NCBI GenBank assembly: GCA_913061245.1
Contig: CAJXTO010000009.1
Coordinates: 1-22,715 of the forward strand
From: an uncultured Oceanospirillales bacterium
GTDB lineage: Bacteria; Pseudomonadota; Gammaproteobacteria; Pseudomonadales; Litorivicinaceae
Length of the DNA stretch: 22,715 nt
Reading direction: 5' to 3'
Of the stretch, positions 1 through 7,371 are shown piece after piece; position 1 is the first letter of the stretch, and each line of letters opens with the position of its first letter. Position numbers and translations under genes: made by a program. The notes below the pieces were generated by a model. The model was not told the origin of the DNA. It worked only from the letters and a program-made list of their open reading frames with translations, and did not search any database.

Positions 1-363
1 CCAGAGGGTACATCGACACGTGGACCGATGCCGATTAAATTCAGAAGTCGTTTAATTGAAGCTGCGCGTCGTGCGGGCGTCCCAATCATCCCTATGGCAT
101 TGAGTTATCACGGACCAGGTAAATCGTTTGCATCGTATGCGGGTGATGATGACTTTGTCTCTCACATGACTCGATTGAGTCAAGCGCCGTTTATTCGAGG
201 TCGAGTTGCGGTTGGATCAGCGATTGAGCCGACAGAGGCTGCCGCGGTCATCGCGCGCCAGGCACAGGCAAACGTTGAATCGATGCTGGATATGGTGGTC
301 TGTGAAGAGCGAGAGATCCAGTCAGTCGGATCAGTCGGCGATCTAGCAACTACGTCGAACTGA
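1..363 (+). CDS. PlsC-type 1-acyl-glycerol-phosphate acyltransferase, 5' truncated
   Basis: Only the last 120 codons are present; the reading frame is open from base 1. The first visible residues, PEGTSTRG, match block III of the PlsC acyltransferase family (F-P-E-G-T-R/S), which binds the phosphate of the lysophosphatidate acceptor. A hydrophobic VPIIPMAL stretch follows, as expected for block IV. The catalytic HX4D block would lie upstream, outside the window. The family transfers an acyl chain to lysophosphatidic acid at the inner membrane during phospholipid synthesis. The gene ends inside the 3' end of the convergent asparaginase gene, a 21-base overlap. An ATG at 28 exists but falls after the conserved block, so it is not the start. 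The acyl-acceptor specificity of this copy cannot be judged. Confidence 0.75.
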   Translation, partial: PEGTSTRGPMPIKFRSRLIEAARRAGVPIIPMALSYHGPGKSFASYAGDDDFVSHMTRLSQAPFIRGRVAVGSAIEPTEAAAVIARQAQANVESMLDMVVCEEREIQSVGSVGDLATTSN

Positions 364-1335
364 GATTGCGCCGACAGTTTCTCCCCGTGCAGTGGTGACG
401 GAAGGTGTTCTCACATGCTCTGGAAGACGATCCACTATTGCCTCTTCACCGATTGCTCGCAAGACTTCGATGACTAACGCTTCTTGGCCTCTGAGAGATC
501 CATCTTCACACTTCAGTGCAAATCCAAGTTCGCGATCCGCGATGGCCCCAAGGTACACGCCCTCAGCGCCCATTTTGACCTGAAGTCGACCTTGGCCAGC
601 TTCCAATAGGAGTGTATCCAGTCGTTCCGACCCAGCAACCATAAACGGAGCATTGGCCTGCGCTTGTCGGAGTCGTCGGGCCGCCTGATTGATTTCATCT
701 GAAAACCGTTCGGCACCGAGTTTCGCATAGCCAAGTGCCATGGTGTCGAGAGGCATTGCATAGGTTGGAACCGAACATCCGTCAGATGCATAGTCGAGCG
801 AATCCGCATCAATATTAAAAATGGTACTGATATGCCCGCGGATCGCAACTTGCAGCGGATGGTCATATTGGGTGTAACCAAGAGTTGGCCAACCGACGTG
901 AGCACAGACTGACAGCATCCCAGTATGTTTTCCGGAGCAACAGTGGTGGAGCTGGGTGGCTGTCACATGATCATGACTGAGCTGTAACCTTACCGCTTCT
1001 GTAAACGGCAAAGTCACTCCACACTCGAGATCTTCAGCATCAAGGCCAATCTGCTTCAGCCATTGAGTGACTAACGCCACGTGCTCGTGTTCACCATTGT
1101 GCGATGCGCAGGCGATGGCCAGTTGCTCATCTGACAAATTAAGAGCATCTGCGGCTCCACTGAGAACAAGCTCGAGTGCCTGAATCCATTTAGCTGCAGA
1201 CCGCGGAAAGGTTTCTCGATTCATGTCACCGAAAGACAAAACGGTCTCGCCGTCGGCAGTCACCACAATACCGTGACCAAGTGATGAGCTCTCGATACGA
1301 GAGCCACGAGTAATTTCGACGATCCAAGGATTCAT
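343..1335 (-). CDS. Class 3 (Rhizobium etli-type) L-asparaginase
   Basis: This 330-residue protein matches the Asparaginase_II family (PF06089), which hydrolyses L-asparagine to aspartate and ammonia and is unrelated to the EcAI/EcAII fold. Recognisable motifs are FPRSAAKW (43-50), ACASHNGE (75-82), HCCSGKHTGML (131-141), YDHP (157-160) and SDGCSVPTYAMPL (184-196). As I recall the R. etli ReAV active site (Ser48, Lys51, Ser80, Cys135, Lys138, Cys189), each residue has a counterpart here two positions earlier: S46, K49, S78, C133, K136, C187. The enzyme therefore looks intact. There is no signal peptide, so it is probably cytoplasmic. It is the last gene of the leftward block, 49 bases after the HNH gene, with only a weak GTGGTG-like ribosome site. 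Its 3' end overlaps the convergent acyltransferase. The family call is firm; the physiological substrate is inferred. Confidence 0.88.
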   Translation of the reverse strand: MNPWIVEITRGSRIESSSLGHGIVVTADGETVLSFGDMNRETFPRSAAKWIQALELVLSGAADALNLSDEQLAIACASHNGEHEHVALVTQWLKQIGLDAEDLECGVTLPFTEAVRLQLSHDHVTATQLHHCCSGKHTGMLSVCAHVGWPTLGYTQYDHPLQVAIRGHISTIFNIDADSLDYASDGCSVPTYAMPLDTMALGYAKLGAERFSDEINQAARRLRQAQANAPFMVAGSERLDTLLLEAGQGRLQVKMGAEGVYLGAIADRELGFALKCEDGSLRGQEALVIEVLRAIGEEAIVDRLPEHVRTPSVTTARGETVGAISVRRSC

Positions 1336-1384
1336 TGTTGCACCACGTTGTTTTAATGCACTAAGAATTGCTGAAGAGGTGGGG

Positions 1385-1945
1385 TCAACGCAAGCGGCTT
1401 TGTCGACTAAAGCTTGGTCTTAAGAATTCCATTTGGTCTGATCGGATCCGATGCGAATTAATCAGGGCCAGATATTCCGCGTGGTTTGGCGCGTAGGGAA
1501 GCGCCAGTAGCTCCATGCTGGTTTCATCGAGTAACTTGTTACCTTTGAATTGATTACAGCGCCGGCACGCGGACACCACATTCATCCATGTGTCCTCACC
1601 ACCTTTTGAGATTGGAATCACATGGTCGCGGGTCAGTTCCCGTTCTTGGAAATGTTTGCCACAGTAGAGGCAGAGTTGTTGGTCACGGCGGAAAAGAGAG
1701 GTGTTGGTCAGATTTGGGATTCGGCTTGCAAGATCAAATACGCGACCTTCACAAGCCATGATCGAGTGCAGCACCAGGGTTGACTGCGTTCCGGTGATCC
1801 TCGATCGACCACCTCGTACAGTCATACAGGGAGAGCCAAGCGTCCAAGCCACCATCCCGCGGGCTTGTAGGGTCACGGCATCCTCCCAGTTCAGCCATTC
1901 GACTGGGGAGCCGGCGATATTTAAACGCAGGATCCTTTCGTGCAT
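1385..1945 (-). CDS. HNH endonuclease-family protein
   Basis: The protein has 186 residues. The C-terminal half carries a complete HNH/zinc motif: C92-L-Y-C95, then TRDHVIP (105-111, with D107-H108), a conserved Asn (N122), and C127-R-R-C130-N131. The four cysteines should hold a structural zinc, and the DH/N residues form the beta-beta-alpha metal nuclease site. The N-terminal 85 residues (RLNIAGSPVEWLNWEDAV, then WTLG and VRGGRSR) form a domain that I recognise from a widespread chromosomal bacterial HNH family, not from phage homing enzymes. Start choice is well supported: GAGGAG lies five bases before ATG. The gene follows nadC by 32 bases and precedes the asparaginase by 49. The DNA target is unknown. 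A role linked to the repair cluster further upstream in the same block is only a guess from orientation. Confidence 0.85.
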   Translation of the reverse strand: MHERILRLNIAGSPVEWLNWEDAVTLQARGMVAWTLGSPCMTVRGGRSRITGTQSTLVLHSIMACEGRVFDLASRIPNLTNTSLFRRDQQLCLYCGKHFQERELTRDHVIPISKGGEDTWMNVVSACRRCNQFKGNKLLDETSMELLALPYAPNHAEYLALINSHRIRSDQMEFLRPSFSRQSRLR

Positions 1946-1977
1946 GAGCTCTCCTCTATGGAAAAGCTACATGTTTT

Positions 1978-2826
1978 TTATGACAATTCAACCCTCATTG
2001 AGAGATCAATTGCACGAATATCTTTGGTGAGAGTTCCAAGTGAAATCCGGTCGACGCCGGTTGCGCCAATTTCCGCAAGATTTTGTTCTGTAATCCCGCC
2101 TGAAGCTTCAAATTCAATCTGCTCGAGACCCAATTGTGCGCGCAGTTGAATGGCGTGCCGAAGTGCTTCGATATCAAAATTATCAAGCATAATGATGTCA
2201 GGTTTAGACGCTAATGCCTCGTTAAGTTCGGCAAAGGTTTCGACTTCAACTTGCACTTTGATTGTCGGGTGCGTCTGTCGCGCCACTTGAATTGCCTGAG
2301 TGATGCTTCCTGCGGCTGCGATGTGATTTTCTTTGATTAATATTTGATCAAAGAGTCCGATCCGATGGTTTTCGCCACCGCCCACTTTAACCGCATATTT
2401 CTGTGCATCACGAAGTCCCGGAATCGTCTTTCGGGTATCAAACAACCGAGCATTAGTTCCGTCTAACAGCATTGCCAAATCATGTGTTCGAGTCGCGACT
2501 GCTGATAGCAACTGGATAAAATTAAGAGCCGTACGTTCGCCCGTCAGAAGAGCTCTTGCAGGACCCGTCAATGTTGCGAGCTTGGTATTTTCGTCAATAC
2601 GTTCACCCTCTTTGACATGCCAGTCGATGCGTACTTGGGCGTCCACTTGAGTGAACACCTCGTCTGCATAAGGAATCCCAGCCACGACCATTGCATCTCG
2701 CGTGATTAGCGACGCATGTCCTTGAGTGCTCTCTGGTATGAGATCGGCTGTGACATCTCCAGACCGGATATCTTCGTCGAGTGCACGACGGACATCGGCT
2801 GCAACTGTAGTAGGAATTTTGATCAT
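1978..2826 (-). CDS. nadC: Quinolinate phosphoribosyltransferase (nicotinate-nucleotide diphosphorylase, carboxylating)
   Basis: NadC converts quinolinate and PRPP to nicotinate mononucleotide, CO2 and pyrophosphate in de novo NAD synthesis. The 282-residue length is typical. Visible signatures are DEDIRSGDVT (17-26), RTALNF (98-103), TRKTIPGLR (131-139), KYAVKVGGGENHR (143-155), IKENH (164-168), EVE (194-196), LDNF (214-217) and EASGGI (240-245). These supply the Arg, Lys, His and Glu residues that bind quinolinate and PRPP. The ATG shares its A with the TAA stop of folM (TAATG), so translation is probably coupled to folM. No nadA or nadB is visible nearby. There is nothing odd in the protein. 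Confidence 0.96.
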   Translation of the reverse strand: MIKIPTTVAADVRRALDEDIRSGDVTADLIPESTQGHASLITRDAMVVAGIPYADEVFTQVDAQVRIDWHVKEGERIDENTKLATLTGPARALLTGERTALNFIQLLSAVATRTHDLAMLLDGTNARLFDTRKTIPGLRDAQKYAVKVGGGENHRIGLFDQILIKENHIAAAGSITQAIQVARQTHPTIKVQVEVETFAELNEALASKPDIIMLDNFDIEALRHAIQLRAQLGLEQIEFEASGGITEQNLAEIGATGVDRISLGTLTKDIRAIDLSMRVELS

Positions 2827-3536
2827 TAAGGCATTCCGAGTGGACGGCCACCATCTAGAGGTAGCACGGACCCTGTGGTGTAGCGATTCGTTTGAAGATA
2901 ACAGATGGCTTCAATGGCTACATCAAATCCAGGTACTACTTTTAGCGCGCTCTTGTTGCGCGCGCGTTCACGATAGGCATCGTCATCCTCGTCTCGAAAT
3001 TCGAGCAATGCAGGACAGAGCGCATTCACGCGGATGTGAGGCGCGTATTTTTTGGCCTGACTTTTTGTCAGGTTTAACATCGCGGCTTTTGATGCAGCAT
3101 AGGCCATGTGTTGATCGCTTCCGCGATTGGCTACATGGTCCGACACATTAATCACTGACGGATTGTCTGATTTGAGAAGTGCAGCAGAGAGTGTCTCTGT
3201 GACAACCATTGATGCACCCACATGGATTCGCATCATGAGCGCCAGGTTGTCTAAGTCTTTGGTTCCGCCAGGATCTGTAAACCAGCTTGATGCATTGTGG
3301 ACAATGGACTGAAGCCTTGGGCATTGCTCCTTCAACTGCTCGGCAGCCTCGTAGATGCCGATATCGGTTGAGAAATCAGCGTGCAAACAGACAGCACCCT
3401 TGCCGGTCAGTTCTTCCACTTCGGGTCGTTCAGTCCGATACGTGATCACGACGGGTTGGTTGGCATCCAGATAATAGTCAGCGAGCGCAAAGCCTAAGCG
3501 GGTTGCGCCACCGGTAATCAGTATCGGGTCAGTCAT
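2826..3536 (-). CDS. folM: FolM-like dihydromonapterin/dihydrofolate reductase (SDR family)
   Basis: This is a 236-residue short-chain dehydrogenase/reductase. The nucleotide site is TGGATRLG (8-15), with YR (33-34) suited to the NADP phosphate. HNAS (80-83), S132, Y146 and K150 (YAASK) form the catalytic set, and LDGGRP closes the C-terminus (228-232). Residue patterns such as HADFSTD, HNASSWF, DQHMAYAASKAA and LDGGRPL match E. coli FolM closely. This separates it from the generic SDR at 12610. FolM reduces dihydromonapterin to tetrahydromonapterin, the cofactor of phenylalanine hydroxylase, and has weak dihydrofolate reductase activity. The start overlaps the stop of the preceding small gene by ATGA, and its own stop overlaps nadC. 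Pteridine specificity is inferred from similarity. Confidence 0.88.
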   Translation of the reverse strand: MTDPILITGGATRLGFALADYYLDANQPVVITYRTERPEVEELTGKGAVCLHADFSTDIGIYEAAEQLKEQCPRLQSIVHNASSWFTDPGGTKDLDNLALMMRIHVGASMVVTETLSAALLKSDNPSVINVSDHVANRGSDQHMAYAASKAAMLNLTKSQAKKYAPHIRVNALCPALLEFRDEDDDAYRERARNKSALKVVPGFDVAIEAICYLQTNRYTTGSVLPLDGGRPLGMP

Positions 3537-3820
3537 GCTGTGAAGTTATCCGGCCGAATTGGATCTTCCATTTGAAAGAAGGCGTGAGAAAGTTGCAAGG
3601 GGGATGGCCAATAATTTCGTTCTTGGCGCCAATACTGTTCCGCTTCTTTACACAATGCATCAAATGCTTGGTTGTATGGATGATGCGGATCCATTGGATC
3701 TCCGTCTGCTAATTGATCCAGTCCGAGCTCATGTTGACGTCGACTAAACCACTCAAGTAACACTCGATATTCGCGGGCATGCCGGCTGGTATTTTCGGGC
3801 TCTGTGAGGATGTTATACAT
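3533..3820 (-). CDS. Unrecognised 95-residue protein
   Basis: I do not recognise this family. The longer frame begins at 3877, but the ATG at 3818-3820 forms TGATG with the stop of the preceding gene, so I take the shorter, coupled form of 95 residues. It is soluble in character, acidic and rich in Trp, Tyr and His. It has no signal peptide or membrane segment. Features are an N-terminal helix-like stretch (AREYRVLLEWFSRRQHELG), a DPMDPHHPYNQAF segment mid-protein, EAEQYWRQERNYW, and a proline-containing tail ending RPDNFTA. There are no cysteine pairs or obvious catalytic motif; the HH within the Asp/Pro-rich segment could bind a metal, but that is speculation. The stop overlaps folM by ATGA. 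Frame integrity and coupling on both sides argue that it is real. Confidence 0.7.
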   Translation of the reverse strand: MYNILTEPENTSRHAREYRVLLEWFSRRQHELGLDQLADGDPMDPHHPYNQAFDALCKEAEQYWRQERNYWPSPLQLSHAFFQMEDPIRPDNFTA

Positions 3821-4278
3821 CAGAGCGCATTCATTTTCGGGCCCAAAGGGACGCGCGTCACAGAGTCGGTCATCCAACTGTCTCGGTAATCACCGCCAAT
3901 CTGCTTGGATAAAGACCAAAGATAGCCAGCAATCTCTCCGTTGGCGCCAACAACCATCAGAGGGATTGATACCACGTTATTTCCAGAAAATTCAGGATCT
4001 CCCAGTGTCCGACTGGTGTGGTTGAGAAGTGGTGCGTAGGCCGGTTGCTCAACGATGGCTTTGAAGTGCCAAAACGGCCCGGTTGTTCGCTTGTTGGAGG
4101 GGCTCGCAAATTGAAATGCCTGCTGAATCCCAGCATCTGGTGTCGGATTATCATTGTTCGCCATCCCCCCTAAGACGATTTCAACCACGTCTTTGGGTGA
4201 TAAATCCGGAGAAGGAGTTCGGTCGTAACCTAATGCAACGGTTGAGAACCCAAAGAGTAAAACGGCTAGCCAACGCAT
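3820..4278 (-). CDS. Small exported protein with DUF4864-like domain
   Basis: This protein has 152 residues from the ATG at 4278, which has AGTGGAGG six bases upstream. The in-frame ATG at 4305 has no comparable site and would put basic residues before the signal peptide. The N-terminus (MRWLAVLLFGFSTVALGYD) is a typical Sec signal, with cleavage likely after ALG, so the product is probably periplasmic. The mature part contains QAFQFASPSNKRTTGP, then a Tyr-rich PAYAPLL, VSIPLMVV, GYLWSLS and SWMTDSVTRVPLG. I associate the FASP.N..TGP pattern with DUF4864, whose function is unknown to me. The gene starts 32 bases after pdeM and its stop overlaps the next start. An exported protein directly behind a DNA repair cluster is odd; co-transcription may only be incidental. 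Confidence 0.75.
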   Translation of the reverse strand: MRWLAVLLFGFSTVALGYDRTPSPDLSPKDVVEIVLGGMANNDNPTPDAGIQQAFQFASPSNKRTTGPFWHFKAIVEQPAYAPLLNHTSRTLGDPEFSGNNVVSIPLMVVGANGEIAGYLWSLSKQIGGDYRDSWMTDSVTRVPLGPKMNAL

Positions 4279-4310
4279 AATGGACCTCCACTTTTTAAAT
4301 TTCATGGGGA

Positions 4311-4952
4311 CTAATTTGTTGGAGGCAATACATGGTCGCTAACGATTGGAAAGCAACGCGCATCCCTCGGTTGATAACGAGGTCCGCCTGAAAATCCGGT
4401 AAACGCCGGTAGAAGCAGCAGTCGTTGATCTTTGATGGCGAAACAAGGGCAGACCAAACGATCAGATGCTGCTTTGAATTCAACCTGCGGATGAATATGA
4501 CCAGCTATACGAAAGGCCGATCCATCGTCGGGATGATGGGCCAGTTCGATACCGTTCCATCGCGTCGGCTCAGGTTCGACTGAGAACCCCAATGCGCGTG
4601 CAAAAGGCTCTGCGTGTCGATCATGATTGCCTAGAATCACTTTGAATTCAGTTCCGAGTGACAGCAGTGTGCTTTGCCAGCGTTTCATTTGTGTTTCGGT
4701 GATCGATTGTGGTTCATGGAATAGATCACCGAGAACCCAAACGCTAGTCGCCCGCGTCTCTGTGATCGCTTTGACGAATCGTTCCAAATCGGAGATCTCA
4801 CTCGCCTCAGGAACTGGGATGCCAGCCTGCCTAAAATGCGCCCCTTTACCCAGATGAAGATCGCTTAAGAAAAGGGTTCGACTCTCTCGATGCCATAAGG
4901 TTCGATCAGCTCGCGCGTTGAACTCCATCAGACCAAATTCAAGATGCTGCAT
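4311..4952 (-). CDS. pdeM: Ligase-associated DNA endonuclease, calcineurin-like metallophosphoesterase (MPE)
   Basis: This is a 213-residue binuclear metallophosphoesterase. In order it shows DLHLGK (31-36), GDLFH (75-79), GNHD (108-111), HHP (139-141) and GHIHP (151-155), the full set of metal ligands. The family member from Pseudomonas putida is a manganese-dependent single-strand DNA endonuclease encoded with an Lhr-type helicase, a ligase and a beta-lactamase-fold nuclease, which is exactly the context here. The ATG at 4952 is preferred over a TTG one codon upstream. The start overlaps the helicase stop by 14 bases, so it is probably translated by coupling. It is the last gene of the four-gene repair module. 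Confidence 0.93.
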   Translation of the reverse strand: MQHLEFGLMEFNARADRTLWHRESRTLFLSDLHLGKGAHFRQAGIPVPEASEISDLERFVKAITETRATSVWVLGDLFHEPQSITETQMKRWQSTLLSLGTEFKVILGNHDRHAEPFARALGFSVEPEPTRWNGIELAHHPDDGSAFRIAGHIHPQVEFKAASDRLVCPCFAIKDQRLLLLPAFTGFSGGPRYQPRDARCFPIVSDHVLPPTN

Positions 4953-7371
4953 CAAAACTCCGAGTCATTCGTTCCAGCCGTTGCGCGATCGTTTCAGTTG
5001 ATAGCCGTGAGCTCAGTCGATCGATAACAAGTGGGAGTGCAAGTGGTGAAGGCTGCATGATCTGTTTCACTTGAACAGACTGTTGTTCGAGTGATTGCAG
5101 AACCACCAAGAGTCTCTCGATATCAAATTCGTCACGAAGAACATCATTTTTGGCTTGCATCAACAGCACGTGATCAGGGTCATATTGACTTAATACGTCA
5201 TATAAAAGCCCTGCAGATGTTTGCAGCATACGAAGCGATTTCTGTCGGCCCGGATAGCCTTCGAAAATCAATCCAGAGATCCGGGCTGTCGCACGAAATT
5301 GACGACGCACCAGTTCTGACAAATTAAGAGCCTTCTCAAGATCTTGTTGTAATTCTTTGGATTGAACGATCGATGACCAATGCTCAGTACAGATATCCAA
5401 TGGTCCTGCTTCTGGGCTTAAAAGCTCGATACCATAATCATTCACAGTGACAGTTAAGGTCGCAGGAGTGCGTTTGGCAATACGGCTTGCCATGAGTGGC
5501 CCGAGTGCCTGATGGACGAGCCAACCTGCAAATGGGTAAATGCATAGATGATAGCCATCACGCGTTTTAAATCGTTCCGCGATCGTGACCCCAGTCTGAG
5601 GACAGTGACTGATCCGAGCCTGAATCTCAGCTGTTTCCTTTAAGGCTTGGGCGAGCCACTGACTGTTTTGAATCCGTTGTGAAAGAGGGTTTTCTCTTTG
5701 AAAATCTGAAACCACTCGGGTCGCCAAAGTTTCAGATAAAGGCAGGCGCCCTCCTGTCCATCGTGGAATTTCACTCGCCTTTCGAGAACCTGCCGGTTTG
5801 ACGATGAGCTCCCCATCCGAAAAACGAACGACCTCTAATCGTTTACCTGAAAATCGAAACACGTCTCCAGGTTGGAGGCGACCAGCAAATGATTCTTCAA
5901 CTTCTCCCAAGCTTCCACCGCGTCTCATTTTGACTCGAACGTGTGCGTGAGAAACGATGGTGCCGATACTCATGCGGTGTCGTCTTGCTGCTTGGTTTGA
6001 TACAAGAGTAAATCGACCGTCGTCGCGCTCCTCAAGTTTGCGGTATTCGGGATACTCTTTCAGTGAATCAGAGCCTTTGGTAAGCACTGTTAAGAGTCGC
6101 CTAAATGTATCGCGTGTCATGTGACGATACGCCCAGGCTTGAGTCACTTCCTCGAACATGTCATCTGGTTTCCAGGGCGCTTGTAATGCCATTGTGACCA
6201 GATGTTGGATTAAAACATCGAGGCATTGTTCTGGTGGACGGATCGGTTCGAGCGATTCAGTATCGAGGGCATCGGCAAGTGCCGCATATTCATTCAAGTG
6301 AAGGCGATTGGTGGGAACCAACAAAACGTCCGTGCCCTCGCCTGGGCGATGACTCGCTCGGCCGGCTCTCTGGATGAGTCGGCTGACTGAACGTGGTGAG
6401 CCAATTTGAACGATTTGTTCTACAGCCTGAAAGTCGACGCCGAGATCGAGTGCGCTGGTCGCAACAACGCAGTCAATCTCGCCAGTTTTGAGCTTGGTTT
6501 CCACTTCCTGTCGTGTCGCGCTTGCAAGCGAACCATGATGGAGCGCGATCGATAAATCCATCCGTACAATGCTGAGTGCTTGATACCACTGTTCGGCTTG
6601 ATTTCGAGTATTGGTGAATAACAGGGTGGTTTTGCCTTTGATCAGTGCTTGGCTGACCGGTTTCAGAAGACTAAGCCCAAGATGGCCTGCCCATGGAAGT
6701 CGCGCATCATCGTTTGACTCAGTGATTGTCAGAGTGACGACTCGATCAATCGTTGCTTGTGTCAAAAGGCCTGTCTCGCCTTTTGGCAGAAGTACGTCGA
6801 GAGCCATTTGAGGATCTTTGAGAGTGGCCGAAATCCCTGTGATGGTCGTTTTTTTGCTGAGCTTTAGAAGACGCTGCAAACAGAGACTCATTTGCACGCC
6901 ACGCTTTGTTGCCATTAAGTCGTGCCATTCATCGACAACGATCAGTTCGAGCTGTGCAAATAGTTCATTCGATTTTGGTGAAGACAAAATCACAGATAAT
7001 GACTCTGGAGTGGTCATCAAAATCTGTGGATGTTTCCGAAATAAACTGGCGCGGTCTTTGGCTGACGTATCACCATTACGAGCTAAGACCGTGATATCAG
7101 TACCTGACAAAGGCTCTCTTAACGCCAGTTCGAGATCTTTCGTCATGGCGCGAAGCGGGGTGACGTAGAGTAATCGCAGTCCTTTACTATTCGGGGTTGC
7201 TAGAAGTTGATCGATCAGGGCGCCAGTTGCAGCTAACGTTTTGCCAGAACCAGTGGGGCATTGGATCAGTTGATGCTTGCCTGACGCAGTGCGCATCCAA
7301 GCTTCAAGTTGAAATGGAAATGGCTGAAACCCTTTGTTCTCAAAATAACTAGTGATGTGTTCAAACGGCAT
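4939..7371 (-). CDS. Ligase-associated Lhr-core DEXH-box DNA helicase
   Basis: This superfamily 2 helicase is about 810 residues, the usual size for the Lhr-core form. Motifs, numbered from the ATG at 7371, are: the Q-like FPFQLEAW near 19-26; Walker A PTGSGKT (39-45); TPLRAM; TPESL; the DEXH box VVDEWHDL near 145; SATL; and in the second RecA domain TSALDLGVDFQ and QRAGRASHRPGEGT. The rest is consistent with the winged-helix and C-terminal Lhr-specific domains. Known Lhr-core enzymes move 3' to 5' on single-stranded DNA and prefer RNA:DNA hybrids. A GTG at 7380 gives three more residues and cannot be excluded; both starts lie inside the 3' end of the ligase gene. The gene lacks the long C-terminal extension of full-length Lhr. 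Confidence 0.94.
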   Translation of the reverse strand: MPFEHITSYFENKGFQPFPFQLEAWMRTASGKHQLIQCPTGSGKTLAATGALIDQLLATPNSKGLRLLYVTPLRAMTKDLELALREPLSGTDITVLARNGDTSAKDRASLFRKHPQILMTTPESLSVILSSPKSNELFAQLELIVVDEWHDLMATKRGVQMSLCLQRLLKLSKKTTITGISATLKDPQMALDVLLPKGETGLLTQATIDRVVTLTITESNDDARLPWAGHLGLSLLKPVSQALIKGKTTLLFTNTRNQAEQWYQALSIVRMDLSIALHHGSLASATRQEVETKLKTGEIDCVVATSALDLGVDFQAVEQIVQIGSPRSVSRLIQRAGRASHRPGEGTDVLLVPTNRLHLNEYAALADALDTESLEPIRPPEQCLDVLIQHLVTMALQAPWKPDDMFEEVTQAWAYRHMTRDTFRRLLTVLTKGSDSLKEYPEYRKLEERDDGRFTLVSNQAARRHRMSIGTIVSHAHVRVKMRRGGSLGEVEESFAGRLQPGDVFRFSGKRLEVVRFSDGELIVKPAGSRKASEIPRWTGGRLPLSETLATRVVSDFQRENPLSQRIQNSQWLAQALKETAEIQARISHCPQTGVTIAERFKTRDGYHLCIYPFAGWLVHQALGPLMASRIAKRTPATLTVTVNDYGIELLSPEAGPLDICTEHWSSIVQSKELQQDLEKALNLSELVRRQFRATARISGLIFEGYPGRQKSLRMLQTSAGLLYDVLSQYDPDHVLLMQAKNDVLRDEFDIERLLVVLQSLEQQSVQVKQIMQPSPLALPLVIDRLSSRLSTETIAQRLERMTRSFDAAS

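Noticed and set aside
322..338. Tandem TCAGTCGG repeat in the 3' end of the acyltransferase
   Set aside because: Two 8-base copies encoding SVGSVG; too short to be more than chance within coding sequence.
513..905. Open frame of 130 codons on the minus strand inside the asparaginase gene
   Set aside because: Same-strand frame-shifted shadow; the asparaginase frame has all motifs in place.
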